Below, one piece after another: positions 44,492-55,699 of a DNA stretch of 64,000 nucleotides (within the stretch, counting starts at the first letter, position 1; every line of letters starts with the position of its first letter). Location: assembly GCA_021186555.1 (NCBI GenBank), contig JAJKFL010000003.1, positions 29,996,908-30,060,907 on the forward strand. The letters run 5' to 3'. This stretch comes from Reticulitermes speratus (taxonomy: Eukaryota; Arthropoda; Insecta; Blattodea; Rhinotermitidae). A program made the translations under genes and the position numbers. Under the pieces are notes generated by a model. The model did not search any database, was not told the origin of the DNA, and worked only from the letters and a program-made list of their open reading frames with translations.

Positions 44492-44771
44492 TCTGATATA
44501 ATTTTTTTCCCCCTATGGCTCGACAGCCCCTAGGGGGTCTAGGCCTCCTCATTTTTCGAGGTTTCGCGATCACACACTTTAGACACACCACACTCGGTAG
44601 GACTCTTCTGGACGAGTGACCAGTCCGTCACAGAGACCTCTATCTGACAACACACAACACTCACAACAGACAGACATCCATGCTCCCCGGCGGGATTTGA
44701 ACCCACAATCCCAGCAAGCGAGGGGCCGTAGACCCATACCTTAGACCGCGCGGCCACTGGGTCTGATATAA
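44492..44771 (-). mobile_element. SINE-B, near-complete, with 10-bp target-site duplication
   Basis: tctgatataa at 44492-44501 and 44762-44771 are identical flanks. The body (reverse strand) has the class-II tRNA-like head ggccgcgcggtctaagg, box B gtgggttcaaatcccgcc, 'gcatggatgtctgtctg', 'ctctgtgacggactggtc' and 'ggggctgtcgagccatag', ending in an A-rich tail. It is close to the copy at 59255. Confidence 0.95.
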
Positions 44772-45701
44772 ATACAAACAAATAATAAGCAGATGAAGCA
44801 CCGGCTCTTGTCCAGAAACAAAGAAGCAGTCAGGTTGTTCTGTAGGCTAACTCCTGTATACGCAGCTGAGATACAAGGATGAATATTTAACAGGAAACTG
44901 GCCTGTCCTTCCACAATTCGCAAAGTGTACTGGTTTTTAACCTGCTCTCAGACGCTTTGGACATTTTAATGTTACATAATGTACAACCAGTACAATTACA
45001 GAATATTAGGCAGCAAAATCGGAGGTAGGATGACACTAACAGACGATGTATTAACACTCGTGTAAATACAAAATTCTCGTACATCGGAGCTCCGAGACAA
45101 GCATGAATACACAGAAGAGCATTTCTTTTATATTTCTTTACTGGTACACCTACTTTTGGTCAACAGCGTGAGGATACAATTTCATAACATATGTGGATGT
45201 TCGGCAGGATTCATTATAGTGCAGAGCAGAGGTGGGAGAGAGCGTCAGCATTATATATTGGTGACTAGATTGACAGATTACATTTCATGCATAAATCATA
45301 CTTCCCGTTGTAATAGTCAAGGTATTACGTCAGACTTTCTGTCACGTAATGCAAAACACCTATAATCTCTCGAGCTAACACAGGAATCATTATACAGTGT
45401 ACTTGTATTCAACAATGGTTAAGTTACGGACATTTTCTGAATACGTAATTTTCAGCCACGTTCTGTCATGTGCTGAGTAAGATATAGGGACCTACGACAG
45501 ACGAAATAGCGCCATACTGGAAAAAGTAATAGGTGAGAAACTTCGTAACTTGTAGGTCTACTTTGCACGTGGGACTGTTAAGGTTAAGGAATCGCGAGAG
45601 ATGAAATGGGAGATATATGTAGTAAGAATGGCGAAATAAGAGAGACAAAAACAAGATTTTGGCCGGACACAATAGAGTAATTAACGCACCTTGCAACACA
45701 G

Positions 45702-45704
<3 letters not shown>
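44772..45704. other. Unassigned region
   Basis: Only frames of 60-77 codons without domains. Confidence 0.4.

Positions 45705-45739
<35 letters not shown>
45705..45739. repeat. (AT)n microsatellite
   Basis: About 17 uninterrupted AT units. Confidence 0.95.
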
Positions 45740-45741
<2 letters not shown>

Positions 45742-45794
45742 GTAGTAGCCTACCTACTAATGCACACAATTATATTGGAAATAGTTTATGTACA

Positions 45795-45842
45795 TAATGT
45801 CATCCTACATGTTCCGGCCAATCATGTAGCATCTTCAGGGAA
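45795..45842 (-). repeat. Hammerhead-like module, variant
   Basis: CTGAAGA on the minus strand, 'tgctacatgattggcc', then GGAAC in place of GAAAC and atgtaggatg. G for A at a core position would be expected to abolish cleavage. Confidence 0.45.
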
Positions 45843-45880
45843 TTAAAATACAAAGGATGAATACATTAAACAGTAAGAAA

Positions 45881-46179
45881 AGGTAAAGCTATCCCTATAC
45901 AGGCCTGGACAGGCCCCTAGAGTTCCAGGGGGCTAAAGTTCCCAAATTTCTAGACAATCGGCACATGAAGGTGGTAAGGTTGTCAGGCCTACGCACCGGC
46001 CGCCTTTACCACAAAGGAGATACCCCTGGTACTCATTTCTGTTAGAGGCTGAATCGACCCCAGGGCCATAGTGCGGCCGCAAGGATTAAGCCAAGAAAAA
46101 ATTCCAATGACTCCATCGGGAATCAAAACCACGACCTTCCGGCTTGTAGCGCCGTGCCTCAACCAACTGCGCCACCGCT
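45881..46179 (-). mobile_element. SINE-E, full-length copy
   Basis: Reverse strand: box A gtggcgcagttggttgagg, box B-like tggttttgattcccg, 'gtcattggaattttttc', 'accaggggtatctccttt', 'aaggcggccggtgcgtagg', 'accttcatgtgccgattg' and a 3' end with ttacctttt. It supplies the head that the copies at 15668 and 25313 lack. Confidence 0.9.
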
Positions 46180-46277
46180 TTTATTCTACGAGTATTATTA
46201 GGCGCCTATTTTTGACACGTAAGATAGTCTATACGAACTTTAGGATTCAGTAACACCACAAAATGAAGTAACATAAA

Positions 46278-46573
46278 GTTATCTCTGTGCACTCCAAGAA
46301 TGCATATGGGCGAGTGGAGGTACAGCTGCGTGCATTCTTAAACTCGGTACTAAATGGAGGTTGGTGATAAGCTTCACGCCCCGACCCCTTTACCCCAGGG
46401 GAAAGACCACTCCCCGAATGCCCATTGAATACAGGATTGGATGGGCCCCGCAGCCGGACTGGACGCTTGGGACAAGAGAAAAATCCCTTGCCCTCACAGG
46501 TAATCGAACAACGACTCCTCGGTCCTCCGGCCCGTAGCCTAGTTCGTATACCGACCGAGCTATCCCAACTGCC
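46278..46573 (-). mobile_element. SINE-A copy, full-length
   Basis: Reverse strand: box A ggatagctcggtcggtat, box B ttgttcgattacctg, 'gtccagtccggctgcgggg', 'aatgggcattcggggagtg', 'ggtaaaggggtcggggcg', 'ccaacctccatttagtacc' and 'gcacgcagctgtacctccac'. No (TTA)n tail, unlike the 28-kb copy. Frames of 114 and 68 codons within it are spurious. Confidence 0.85.
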
Positions 46574-47285
46574 AATGTAGGAAAATCGCAAGGCAATATA
46601 AGCGCTGCGTTTATTACCTTCTCTTCTTCAGTTAATCAAACTCGCTTTTAAAATACAAATTCCAACGACCAAGTTTACTAAGACCTGACTATAAATTTCT
46701 CTTGACTGTACCAGGTCCAAGCTTAAGACTCAAATCAAAGCCTTGAAAATCTCGGGCACGGCATCGCCCCCACCCCCTGGCGCCCCTTAGCCCACCGTCT
46801 GTGTGAGTTCGTCTTGTATATATATAGTAGCCTGAATCCCTTTTAATTTTCCCTACCATTTCTCTTGATTTCTCCGCCTACGTTTTGGAAACCAGAATTA
46901 AGTTTGGCTTTTGTAAATTAAAACAGGAGTAGTAGCTAGGAACAGCGGAGGCCGAGCAGTCGGACCGGGAGGGGTGCAGGGGTGTGGTTTTTAGTCTAAT
47001 TAATTCTGCTTATAAATTCCGATTCCAACCTCTGCCTCTGCACACAGGACCTTTTCCTGTATATGTATGTGTACATTCTTCTTCCGGACCGGAGGACTGG
47101 TAAATTGAAATACCTATCGACGAAACTAAAATCCTTCGCCTTGATGAAGTCTGGTACGCAGTCAGGTGGAAGATGCATTACGGACTGATAACAGACCACA
47201 TAGCTACATCTTCAATATCGTAAAGATATGCCTAGACACTTGTAGTAGTAATAACAAGATTAGTACAAGCGGGATGTCAGCACTG
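46574..47285. other. Unassigned region
   Basis: A C-rich patch at 46760-46795 and (TA)n at 46818-46828. Nothing recognised. Confidence 0.4.
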
Positions 47286-47289
47286 ATGG

Positions 47290-47395
47290 AATCAGTGGCA
47301 CTAGTAGCAACATTCAGCATCTCAGCACTTGGAGATGACTGGTCAGCTTCACGCTTCCGCCGCTTTAACACTGTGAAAGCACCCAGTACACTTTA
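47290..47395 (-). mobile_element. SINE-A fragment
   Basis: Reverse strand 'gttaaagcggcggaagcgtg' followed by aagctgaccagtc matches 'aaaagcggctgaagcgtc' and 'atgctgaccacc' at 49997-50025. It underlies a spurious plus-strand frame (47166-47429). Confidence 0.45.
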
Positions 47396-47429
47396 TGCTC
47401 GGAGGATCACAGCGCAGGTGTGGTCGTGA

Positions 47430-47600
47430 CAGGGAAGAAAAATAGGGCATGTCCAATTTCGTACACGGTTTATGGCCTACCCTTCGGGAGGAAAAAGGTC
47501 ATATCCAATTTCGTTCACGGCCAGCAGGTATAGTATCCGATTTCGTACACGGTCAATCCCTTACCCTTAGGGAGGAAAAAAGGTCGTATGCATGTTTGAA
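47430..47600 (+). mobile_element. Left inverted end of an unclassified element
   Basis: Three direct copies of tccRatttcgtNcacgg at 47451-47468, 47503-47520 and 47535-47552, with 'cttcgggaggaaaaaggtc'-type spacers twice. The same motifs occur three times, reversed, at 49473-49585. Outer ends are CAGGG (47430) and CCCTG (49600-49604). Looks like terminal plus subterminal repeats of a non-autonomous DNA transposon; superfamily not settled. Confidence 0.6.
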
Positions 47601-47659
47601 ATAAAGTTGACTTAATTTAATGAGAAATCCTTTATTAAAACAATGTACTAAAATGACAA

Positions 47660-48775
47660 TTTTTTCAAGCAATGTAGCCTTATTTTATATTGTATGTGCC
47701 GTGCATTTTATCATAAGTCTAATACAGGTGTTTTCCCTGTTCGTCTTAAAATTGCGGTAGTAAAACCACTATACAAGAAGGGAGACAAAACTAGTATGAC
47801 AAATTATAGGCCTATTTCCTTATTAACTGTTTTTTTTAAGTATTTGAGAAAGCTATGCACATCAGGTTACGCCAACATCTACATACTAACAACATACTGG
47901 TCACAGAACAGCATGGTTTTAGGAAAGGGGTAGCTACTGAAAATGCTACCTTCAGGCTAACAGATAGTGTGTTTACACCTAATAACCAAAAAATGCATGT
48001 TGGAGGAATTTTCTGTGATTTGGCTAAGGCTTTTGACTGTGTAAATCATGAAATTTTGTTGGCTAAATTACATTTCTATGGAATTCGAGGAGTAACTGCA
48101 GATTGGTTCAAATTCTATTTAACTAATAGAAGACAGAAAGTAGAAATAAAATCACGTAATGCAACTCAAAACGTTTTCTGTGATTGGGGTACAGTGAAAC
48201 AAGGATCATTTCTAGGGTTTTTATTATTCATAATATATACAAACGACCTTTCTCGGAAAATAAATTCCATACCAAACCAATACTTTTTGCTGATGACACT
48301 AGTGTTATAATATATAATAGAAATTTAGGAGATTTCTGTACAGTTGCAAACTTAGTTCTCACTAGTATGATTGAATGGTTTATTGCTGACAAGTTAGTAC
48401 TAAATCTTGATAAAACAAATATTATGAAATTTATAACAAATAATTAACCACACTGTGCATTACGTATTGATTATAGAGGAAAGTATATAGAAGAGACAAT
48501 AAACACAAAGTTTCTTGGTTTACAAGTTGATAACCACTTAACTTGGAAGAATCATATTGATCAAATGGTTCCTAAGTTAAGTGGAGCATGTTATGCAGTT
48601 AGATCAATGTATCATATCAGCTACATCAACACACTTAAATCAACTTATTACGCATACTTTCATTCTATTATAAAGTACGGAATAATGTTTTGGGGTAATT
48701 CCTTCAACAGTAAGAATATATTCACCTTAAAAAAGAAAATCATCAGAATTGCGGTCTGTGCACAACCAAGTGTGA
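47660..48775 (+). pseudogene. Jockey/CR1-like LINE reverse transcriptase, broken
   Basis: Reverse transcriptase of a non-LTR retrotransposon, truncated at both ends. Domains in order: KPLYKKGD..NYRPISLL (fingers), LVTEQHGFRKG, FCDLAKAFDCVNHEILL (motif A with catalytic Asp), a damaged motif B (TVKQGSFLGFLLF, where the usual PQGS..GP is missing or changed), FADDTSVII (motif C), NLDKTNIMKF, TKFLGLQVDNHLTWKNHI and YYAYFHSIIKYGIMFWG. Breaks: a frameshift near 47840 (one base lost in a T/A run), another near 48278 just before FADD, and a TAA stop at 48445-48447 where Ser (TCA) is expected. After about 48775 the reading no longer matches the family. Endonuclease domain and 3' tail absent. It sits inside the inverted-repeat-bounded block. 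Confidence 0.95.
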
Positions 48776-49229
48776 AGCCCTTGCTCTCCACTGCACAGAC
48801 TAGCCAGCCTGTATTACTGTGTATCACCCTTCTCATCATCCTGACAAAATCTCCAGTTAGTTAAATATCACGAGATTGCAGTGACCTCTTTGGTGCCCAG
48901 ACCGGGATATGAAGTGGTGACGTCAGAACACCGACGACGCAGTGCATGAACAAGTGAAGGGCCAGCTGATCCTCTTACCTATCTGCATATCGCTCTCAGA
49001 ATAAAAACAATGACAGTTACAAACTGTGAGCGGAGACGGTAAGAGCAGGGATCAGATAGAAACAGTAATCGAACTTGATTGGTTGAATAAAAAAAAGTAA
49101 GTAACATGTTAATAGAAAGTAATTGGCTAAACATGTTGGCGGAAAGGGGTGAAAAAAAAGGTTACGTCATTCAAGCAGACGAAGTATGAATTGGCAGCCA
49201 CATACCTGGACACCTCGGTATTGTTTTAA
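48776..49229. other. Unassigned interior of the inverted-repeat block
   Basis: No frame or repeat recognised; probably the body of the enclosing element or its previous target. Confidence 0.4.
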
Positions 49230-49455
49230 TTGACGGGGATATTTTTCATGGCGCGACAGCCCATAGTGGGCCAGGGCCTCCTCATTGTCGAGGCTTCACG
49301 ATCGCACTCACAAACACCGCACTCGGTAGGACTCCTCTTGACGAGAGACATCCATGCCCCTGGCGGGATTCGAGGCCGCAATCCCAGCAAGCGAGCGGCC
49401 GCAGATCCACAACTTAGACCGTGCGGCCATTGGGATCGGCGCTGTTGACGGGGAT
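49230..49455 (-). mobile_element. SINE-B with perfect 11-bp target-site duplication
   Basis: ttgacggggat at 49230-49240 and 49445-49455. Body 49241-49444 on the reverse strand: head ccgatcccaatggccgcacg, 'gcggccgctcgcttgctggg', 'gggcatggatgtctctcg' and 'gggctgtcgcgccatg' with an A-rich end. Compared with the 44.5-kb copy an internal segment between the two 'ctcgtc' halves is deleted, so it is shorter. Confidence 0.95.
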
Positions 49456-49469
49456 GCAAACAAGAACAA

Positions 49470-49604
49470 TAGCCGTGGACGAAAACGGATGTACCATAAA
49501 AGGGGCTTGAGAACTACCTGCTTACCCCGTGGACGAAATTGGATATGATTTTGAACCCTGCAATAAACCGTGTACGAAATCGGACATCCCCGAAAAATAC
49601 CCTG
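49470..49604 (-). mobile_element. Right inverted end of the unclassified element
   Basis: Motif ccgtgNacgaaaNYggat at 49473-49490, 49527-49544 and 49568-49585, the reverse of the left-end motif. Ends ccctg at 49600-49604. A clear duplication of flanking bases was not found. Confidence 0.6.
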
Positions 49605-49846
49605 GCTGAAATCGAAAGCTGGCCAATCACACCGTAACCACTTTAGTAATGAGCTCCCTTGGATCAGCACAGCTTTCAGTGAAGAAGACCGTTTTATGTA
49701 ATGATGGTGTCATTTGCTAAGATAAATGAAATATGAGCACGGATTATCAGTGGAACGATGACAAAGGAAAACCTAAGTACGAGAACAAATGAAATAATCT
49801 GACCGGAAATGCGGTAGAAATAATTGCAGTTGTAATTCTGCTTGAA

Positions 49847-50110
49847 GTACGGGATAGCGTGGTCGGTATAGTGACTCGCTAATGGCTAGACGGTCGGAGA
49901 TCGAATCTCGGGGGAGGCGAGATCTTCTGTGTCGTTCAGACCGGCCCCGAGGCCCACCCAGACTCCTGTACAATGGGTACCGGGTCTTTCCAGGTGGAAA
50001 AGCGGCTGAAGCGTCATGCTGACCACCCACCCCCTTCCTGTGCCGGGTTGCAAATGGGATGAGCCATACCCCCGTCTCCCTTCTGTGCCTGCACAGGCAT
50101 GTGATGGGTG
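49847..50110 (+). mobile_element. SINE-A copy, full-length head
   Basis: Box A gggatagcgtggtcggtat, box B gagatcgaatctcggg, 'cagaccggccccgaggccca', 'caatgggtaccgggtcttt', 'aaaagcggctgaagcgtc' and 'ctgtgcctgcacaggcat'. Nearest relative in the window is 27950-28260. Reverse frames of 144 and 140 codons across it are spurious. Confidence 0.9.
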
Positions 50111-50214
50111 ACCTGACATATAGTTTGTATGTTGAGTTTCTTTTATAATTGGACAAATTATGTAACGCGTAATGGGAGGATGGCTGTGAAAGATAAACTG
50201 CAAACAACTGTACA

Positions 50215-50275
50215 GAGTTTTCTTATGTGGCACACCGATGATGGTCAAACTACTGAAACATGTCGTGTATGTATA
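50215..50275 (+). repeat. Hammerhead-like module, variant
   Basis: CCGATGA stands for CTGATGA, then 'tggtcaaactact' and GAAAC with atgtcgtgtatg. Follows SINE-A by about 100 bases. Confidence 0.45.
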
Positions 50276-51121
50276 AATACTGAAGATAAGTTGTACTGAA
50301 CGGAACATATTGTGTTGTTTGTTTGATTATACGTGCACAGCAGGATGGATCATGTCAAGTTTGCAAACAATTTGGAATGGGAACTGGCCTATTTTAAGGT
50401 ACTCTTCCGATATCTGCCTAGAGGGACTGAGGACCCAAGAGAAACCTTGCTCAAGACTGTAAACCTCTGGATCGAAATCTGGAACCGAGAATTCTCGAAT
50501 ACGACGTAAGATGACAGCCAATCAGCCGCGACGTTTGGTTCATCACTGCGAGACAAATTGTTGCGTCAGTACACAAACATATTCCTCTTCAGTTTCCTAT
50601 ATTTTTACAATCCTGATTTAATTACGAAACAAGGAATAATCTAGATCAGGAAAATCCAACTTTTTTTTTTTGGCAAACGGTCAAAACTATATTTGTGGGC
50701 TGGTTCGCGGGCCGCAGTGTAAAAATCACAACACGCGGTATTCCTAACTGCCTAAATTATTTTTATTTTTTGGTAGTACTTACATAATTCACAAAAGTGG
50801 TCGTGGGTTCGACACTCGTGATTTAAATATTTAATACATTTTTTTCTTTGGTGGGAAGGGTCCGTCAATCGCACAGAATATGCCTGCGCAGAAGAACACA
50901 AGCACATGCCCTAGAGAAATGCGAACATCGATCAATATATTAATATGAAATATAAATACTTGTAAAAATTACGCGCATTTCTGTTCATGTCCTATCACAA
51001 CTGTCATATTAGCACTGTGGTTAGCGTAACGTGGTAGCCTATGCCACGTCATTTTAACAGGTGGCACACGCCGTAACTGCGATTAAACGATTGTACGTCT
51101 TATTTTCTGGAACCGACTGTT
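50276..51121. other. Unassigned AT-rich region
   Basis: Poly(T) at 50661-50670. Nothing else recognised. Confidence 0.5.
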
Positions 51122-52055
51122 GTTGAGTGCATTACTGTACGAGACTGTTGTTTTGAGTGTACTTACTGCAGGCCAAATGGTCTTTTGAGTGCATTTACTG
51201 TACGAGGACTGTTGTTTTGAGAGTACTTACTGCAGGCCAAATGGTCTTTTGAGTGTATTTACTGTATGCCAACGGTTGTCTGAGTGCATTTGTCGTAGGC
51301 TAACTGCTGTTTGAGTGTATTTACTGAAGGCCAAATGGCGTTTGAGTGTATTTACTGTATGCCAACGGTTGTCTGAGTGCATTTGTCGTAGGCTAACTGC
51401 TGTTTGAGTGTACTTACTGCAGGCCAAATGGTCTTTTGAGTGTATTTACTGTATGCCAACGGTTGTCTGAGTGCATTTGTCGTAGGCTAACTGCTGTTTG
51501 AGTGTACTTACTGCAGGCCAAATGGTCTTTTGAGGGTATTTACTGTATGCCAACGGTTGTCTGAGTGCATTTGTCCTAGGCTAACTGCTGTTTGAGTGTA
51601 TTTACTGCAGGCCAAATGGCGTTTGAGTGTATTCACTGTAGACCAACTTTTGTTTGAGTGTACTTACTGCAGCATAACTGTTGTCTGAGTGCATTTACGG
51701 CAGGTCAACTGTTCTTTGAGTGCACTTACTGTATTCGAACTTTTGCCTGAGTGTATTTACTGTAAGCTAACTGTTGTCGGATTGCATTTACTGTAAGCTA
51801 ACTGGTGTGTGAGTGTATTTACTGCAGGCCAACCGTTGTTTGAGTACATTTACTGTAGGCTAACTGTTGTTCTGAGTATATTTACTGTAGGCCATCTCTT
51901 GTTTGAGTGTATTTAATATAGACTAGCTGTTGTTTGAGTGTATTTAATATAGACTAGCTGTTGTTTGAGTGTATTCATTGTAAGCTAACTGTTGTTTCAT
52001 TATATTTACTTGTAGTACAAGCCAACGGTTGTTTGAATATATTTAGCTACTGTCC
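51122..52055. repeat. 31-bp minisatellite with higher-order repeats
   Basis: About thirty units built on gttgtttgagtgtatttact plus gtaggccaac. Between 51230 and 51620 three unit types (ending ..aaatggtctt, ..aacggttgtc, ..aactgctgtt) recur in fixed order, giving a higher-order unit of about 94 bp that is far more uniform than the surrounding units. Outer units at both sides are diverged. A repetitive reverse frame here is a by-product. Confidence 0.95.
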
Positions 52056-52847
52056 TTACACAGACTTAACTCCATTATACCAAACTTTGTGGCTACGCAG
52101 TACAAATGCGAGTAAATATTCCTCGAGCGGGTATCAACCAGTGTTGAAGCAGAAAATATTGCGCGAACACCAGGCTCGGAGCGCCATCCACACTGTTACA
52201 GGATTCAAACAGGCTGCTGTTAAAATAAAAATGGAACAGAAGATCTGAAGGCCGTTAACCTCCACGCTGTGCATACTTAGATGTACTGAACTGCGTATTC
52301 GGCAGTCCAGATTTCGAATCTCGGCCACAAGGCATGCAATCATGACAGCTATTTCACGACCACTTCCTTCTTCACTCTTTCAATCCATCACTCCTAACGA
52401 CCATACCACTCACACAAACTTACGGTCTATGCCGTTGAAAAAGAGCTGTTAAATAACCTAAGAAACAGTCAATCAATCTTGACACAGGAAATTCAATTTT
52501 ATACACCCACTCGGACAATCTACGGGGCCCTGTGTATCACATGGTTTTATGGTATTTCATTATTTCTCATGCAAAGGGAGCCACTGCAGTTAGAAGTGCC
52601 GTATATAAGCAGACAAGCAAAGGAGAATGATTTTACGTTTCCTTCAATTTAAAACATAAAGGAGGAAAAGACGAGATTGAAGTTATGAAAAGGGTAAAAG
52701 AGAAAGAGAATAAATGGGAGAGATTAATTCTTGTATAGAACTGAAGGACTAGAGCAGAGGAATAGAATCTAATATGGAATTTGTTTAACTCGATTAAATA
52801 AAGTAGGCTGCCTGTTTCTGGTTCTGCAAGTCCCTGTGAGCTCCTTG
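52056..52847. other. Unassigned region
   Basis: A possible eroded SINE tail at 52400-52465 (ctatgccgttgaaaaa, gttaaataac). No gene. Confidence 0.35.
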
Positions 52848-52865
52848 CCCCCCCCCCCCCCCCCC
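52848..52865. repeat. Poly(C) tract
   Basis: Eighteen C in a row. Confidence 0.95.
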
Positions 52866-53635
52866 GTTTCAGTTTATATTAGACGGATAGATGTACTCAT
52901 GCATGGCTTCTACCGTGAAATGTCCGGCACAGAATTCACGAGTAGGTATATTATATAATACAAAAGCACTTTAGTCGTTCTCAGATATTCAATGCCATGA
53001 TTAACGTCTTTCATGTGAAGGATTTGTTCGGCAAAAACAATCAAACAGCACTCTGTCAGTTCGCGAAATATACCACACGGGAAGTCCATAGCATAATTTG
53101 AATTTACTTTTCTCCCAAAATGACACTATATTTGGACACACTGTCGATGCACGTATCATTGGCGTATTATAAATTATTGCAAGAACATAAATAAATATGG
53201 CTTCAATTAATAAAACTTTACATTTCGTAATTTTACGTCCTGAATATTTACCCGAAATTTCAGACATGAACACAAATCGTATTGAACATGTGGTGCCTAA
53301 TATAAGGAGAATGAAAGTATTCTTGTCATATTACAGTGAACAGACCACGTGGCATTTGTGATGAGTAAAATGGAAGTAGGGCCTATAGCACCTTTCTTTC
53401 CATGTAATTTCTTTCTTTTCTGACCACCATCATAAATGTTTCATACACAACTACGGTTACCGTTATCATAATCAGAGTTTGGTATGTACAAAACACCACA
53501 GTACCAAATGACAGTTGTCGCTAAGTGCACGGAACAAAGTCCTTGCAAACTGCTAACAGCTTACCTGTTGAGAAATAGGCCGTGTTGGTGGACTCTGTTC
53601 AAAACAGCGCGGACACTAGATCTTATTCTCAGTCA
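52866..53635. other. Unassigned region
   Basis: A 90-codon reverse frame (53001-53273) without recognisable domain. Confidence 0.4.
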
Positions 53636-53639
53636 ACTG

Positions 53640-53850
53640 AATCCAGTATGCAATTTCACACCCTACGCCTTTAAGATGCATTTTAATGTTATCCCGTCAT
53701 GTACCTCCAAAATGGACTACTCCCGTAAGGTTATCTGTTTTATTGGACAAATTTCTCGTCTCTCCCATGCGTACTGTACGTCCTGTACATCACATTCCTC
53801 TTCACTTGATCACTTTAACTCTACCTGGTTCGAAGCCGTGGTATCTTAGT
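53640..53850 (-). mobile_element. LINE family L3 fragment
   Basis: 'aagatgcattttaatgtta', 'tcccgtcatgtacctcc' and 'ctcccatgcgtactgtacg' correspond to 62200-62330. Continues at 54055 after an intervening SINE-like segment. Confidence 0.55.
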
Positions 53851-53854
53851 CACC

Positions 53855-54010
53855 AAAGCTAGGGGGCTACAGGCTAACGATAGAAAAATCGGAGCTTGAT
53901 TTTCGGCCTCTCTTCTCTAAAGCGTCCAGACTGACTGGGGGCTCTTTTCACGGTATATGAGCAGCAGAGACATCTGCTGCCGAAGTTAAGAATACGTGAA
54001 ACCACACCTC
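53855..54010 (+). mobile_element. SINE-A-like segment, degraded
   Basis: 'ctagggggctacaggctaac' and a decayed box B (gagcttgattttcggcc), then 'gcgtccagactgactggggg'. Splits the surrounding L3 fragment. Confidence 0.4.
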
Positions 54011-54054
54011 CACTCATTCACATGTCTTCTTGGCGAAGAAATTACCTCAATAAT

Positions 54055-54180
54055 AACCTATTAAGGGTACAAATTATGAAACTCCTCGTTAAGTAATTTT
54101 CTCCATCCTCCTGTCATTTTATCTCACCTATGTTACAAATTTTAGACACAGCCGCGTTCCAGATTTCACGTCTGAGGTTC
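54055..54180 (-). mobile_element. LINE family L3 fragment, continuation
   Basis: 'acaaattatgaaactcctcg' and 'attttctccatcctcctg' match 63868-63905 of the copy at the right edge of the window. Confidence 0.5.
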
Positions 54181-54574
54181 CTGGCGATCACTTTGAGAAA
54201 ATAAAAATGAAATATAAAGTTCAAGCCATAAATGTGTATTCACGCAGCATTACAAGCTTAACCATACCGCGAAACGTGCAAGTAAAATCCATGGACCTGA
54301 AATTACAGGTTCACACCGTAAATACAACGCATGGAATTTGATCCAGTAAATATAGTTGGTGTAAACAAAACCTTATTCTATAGCTATTTATCCTGACGTT
54401 TTACCCAAATTCTATAATGAGTAACGAAAGAGACAAGCCCAAGCAAACCCGGTCAGTGCAATGAACAAGAAAAAATACGAAATTTGTGACACGGCCCAGG
54501 CAATTTTAGGTGTCCCACAAACTGAAGAACAAAGACTTGATTTCTTTACATACACTTACCATTTGAGATTAAGA

Positions 54575-54670
54575 ATATGATCTTCAGGGACATGACGCAG
54601 TGTAGTTCGGAGGACAGGTTACATTTGTTTCGAGGAAAACTGCTGCCTCCATCTTCAATATACACAACAG
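54575..54670 (-). repeat. Hammerhead-like module plus tail
   Basis: Minus strand: TTGAAGA, 'tggaggcagcagttttcctc', GAAAC, then 'ctacactgcgtcatgtccc', the family tail. First core base changed (C to T). Confidence 0.6.
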
Positions 54671-55699
54671 TTTAAACAATTGTTTCCAAACGTGCAAGAT
54701 ATTTATGATAAAATGTAGTACATATGCAACTTCTAAAAGTGAGATCCATGAATTGCCGAACCTTATTTGTTCTATACCACATTTGCACATTTCCTTCAAA
54801 CTGCAGACTCTTTCTATCACGGCATTAATCCCCTCAGATAAAGCACAAGGTGGGTGGCACACTGAAGTTCCCCAGCAACACTTCACTAGTCCCTTTAAAA
54901 GTCGGTTAAAGGAATTGACAACCACCATAAATTTTAATAACAGTCATTCTGGGGATAAGCGCGTAACTTTGGCGAAGCACTTCCTGCATATTCTTAGAAC
55001 CAGAGGGTGATAAGGGGTGTAACACAGTTATAATCAACTTAGGATTTTATCAACTTTTAACTACCGGTACCAAGAGTGACATATGTTTCCATTTAAATAC
55101 TTAATTCCAATATAGTATCCACCCTGTAACGCAAACTCAAAGCTGCGCACAAGATCAGTAACCTCTCCTCCAATAGATGCAATTTTTCGGCTTAACATTA
55201 TGCAGGGCTTCTTGTCTTCTTTCCCTCTAAATTCCCTTTTTTGTCGGTACTGGCGATATAAAACAGAGCGCACGCAAGATACTATTTCATAACTGTCGAG
55301 GAATTAAACCAGTCACACGTTTGATGTTAGTCTCTGGCGTCAGGAAATTGTCAGCTCAAAATATCTACGGTTTCTTCTACTTAACTAGGCCTACTGGGCA
55401 CTGCAGTGGAATCGTTTGGGCGAATATTGTGGGCTTTTGTGCGGTTTTCATAACTTCCCTCTTACAACACATCCTGGGATATCTTAAAACGGACTAAGGC
55501 CGTATCTCATCACATTCATTTCAATTCTTCATCTAAACATTCGAAGCAACATAACAGTTTCAGTTCAAAAACGTAGTTAAACAAAGAATCAATCGGAATC
55601 ATTATGATTGGTCAATTAGACCTAGTTTATGATGTCACATGTTCCAGTACGTCAACATGTTTCAGTCCATGTACGTGCATGTATCAGATGATGGAAATA
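54671..55699. other. Unassigned region
   Basis: Opposed frames of 101 and 114 codons near 54584-55010 partly overlap the repeat on the left; no domain seen. Confidence 0.4.

Noticed and set aside
47430-49604. hAT-family transposon because of CAGGG ends
   Set aside because: The 8 bases outside the ends do not match, so no 8-bp duplication supports that family; kept as unclassified.
51227-51427. 66-codon reverse frame with internal repeats
   Set aside because: By-product of the 31-bp minisatellite.
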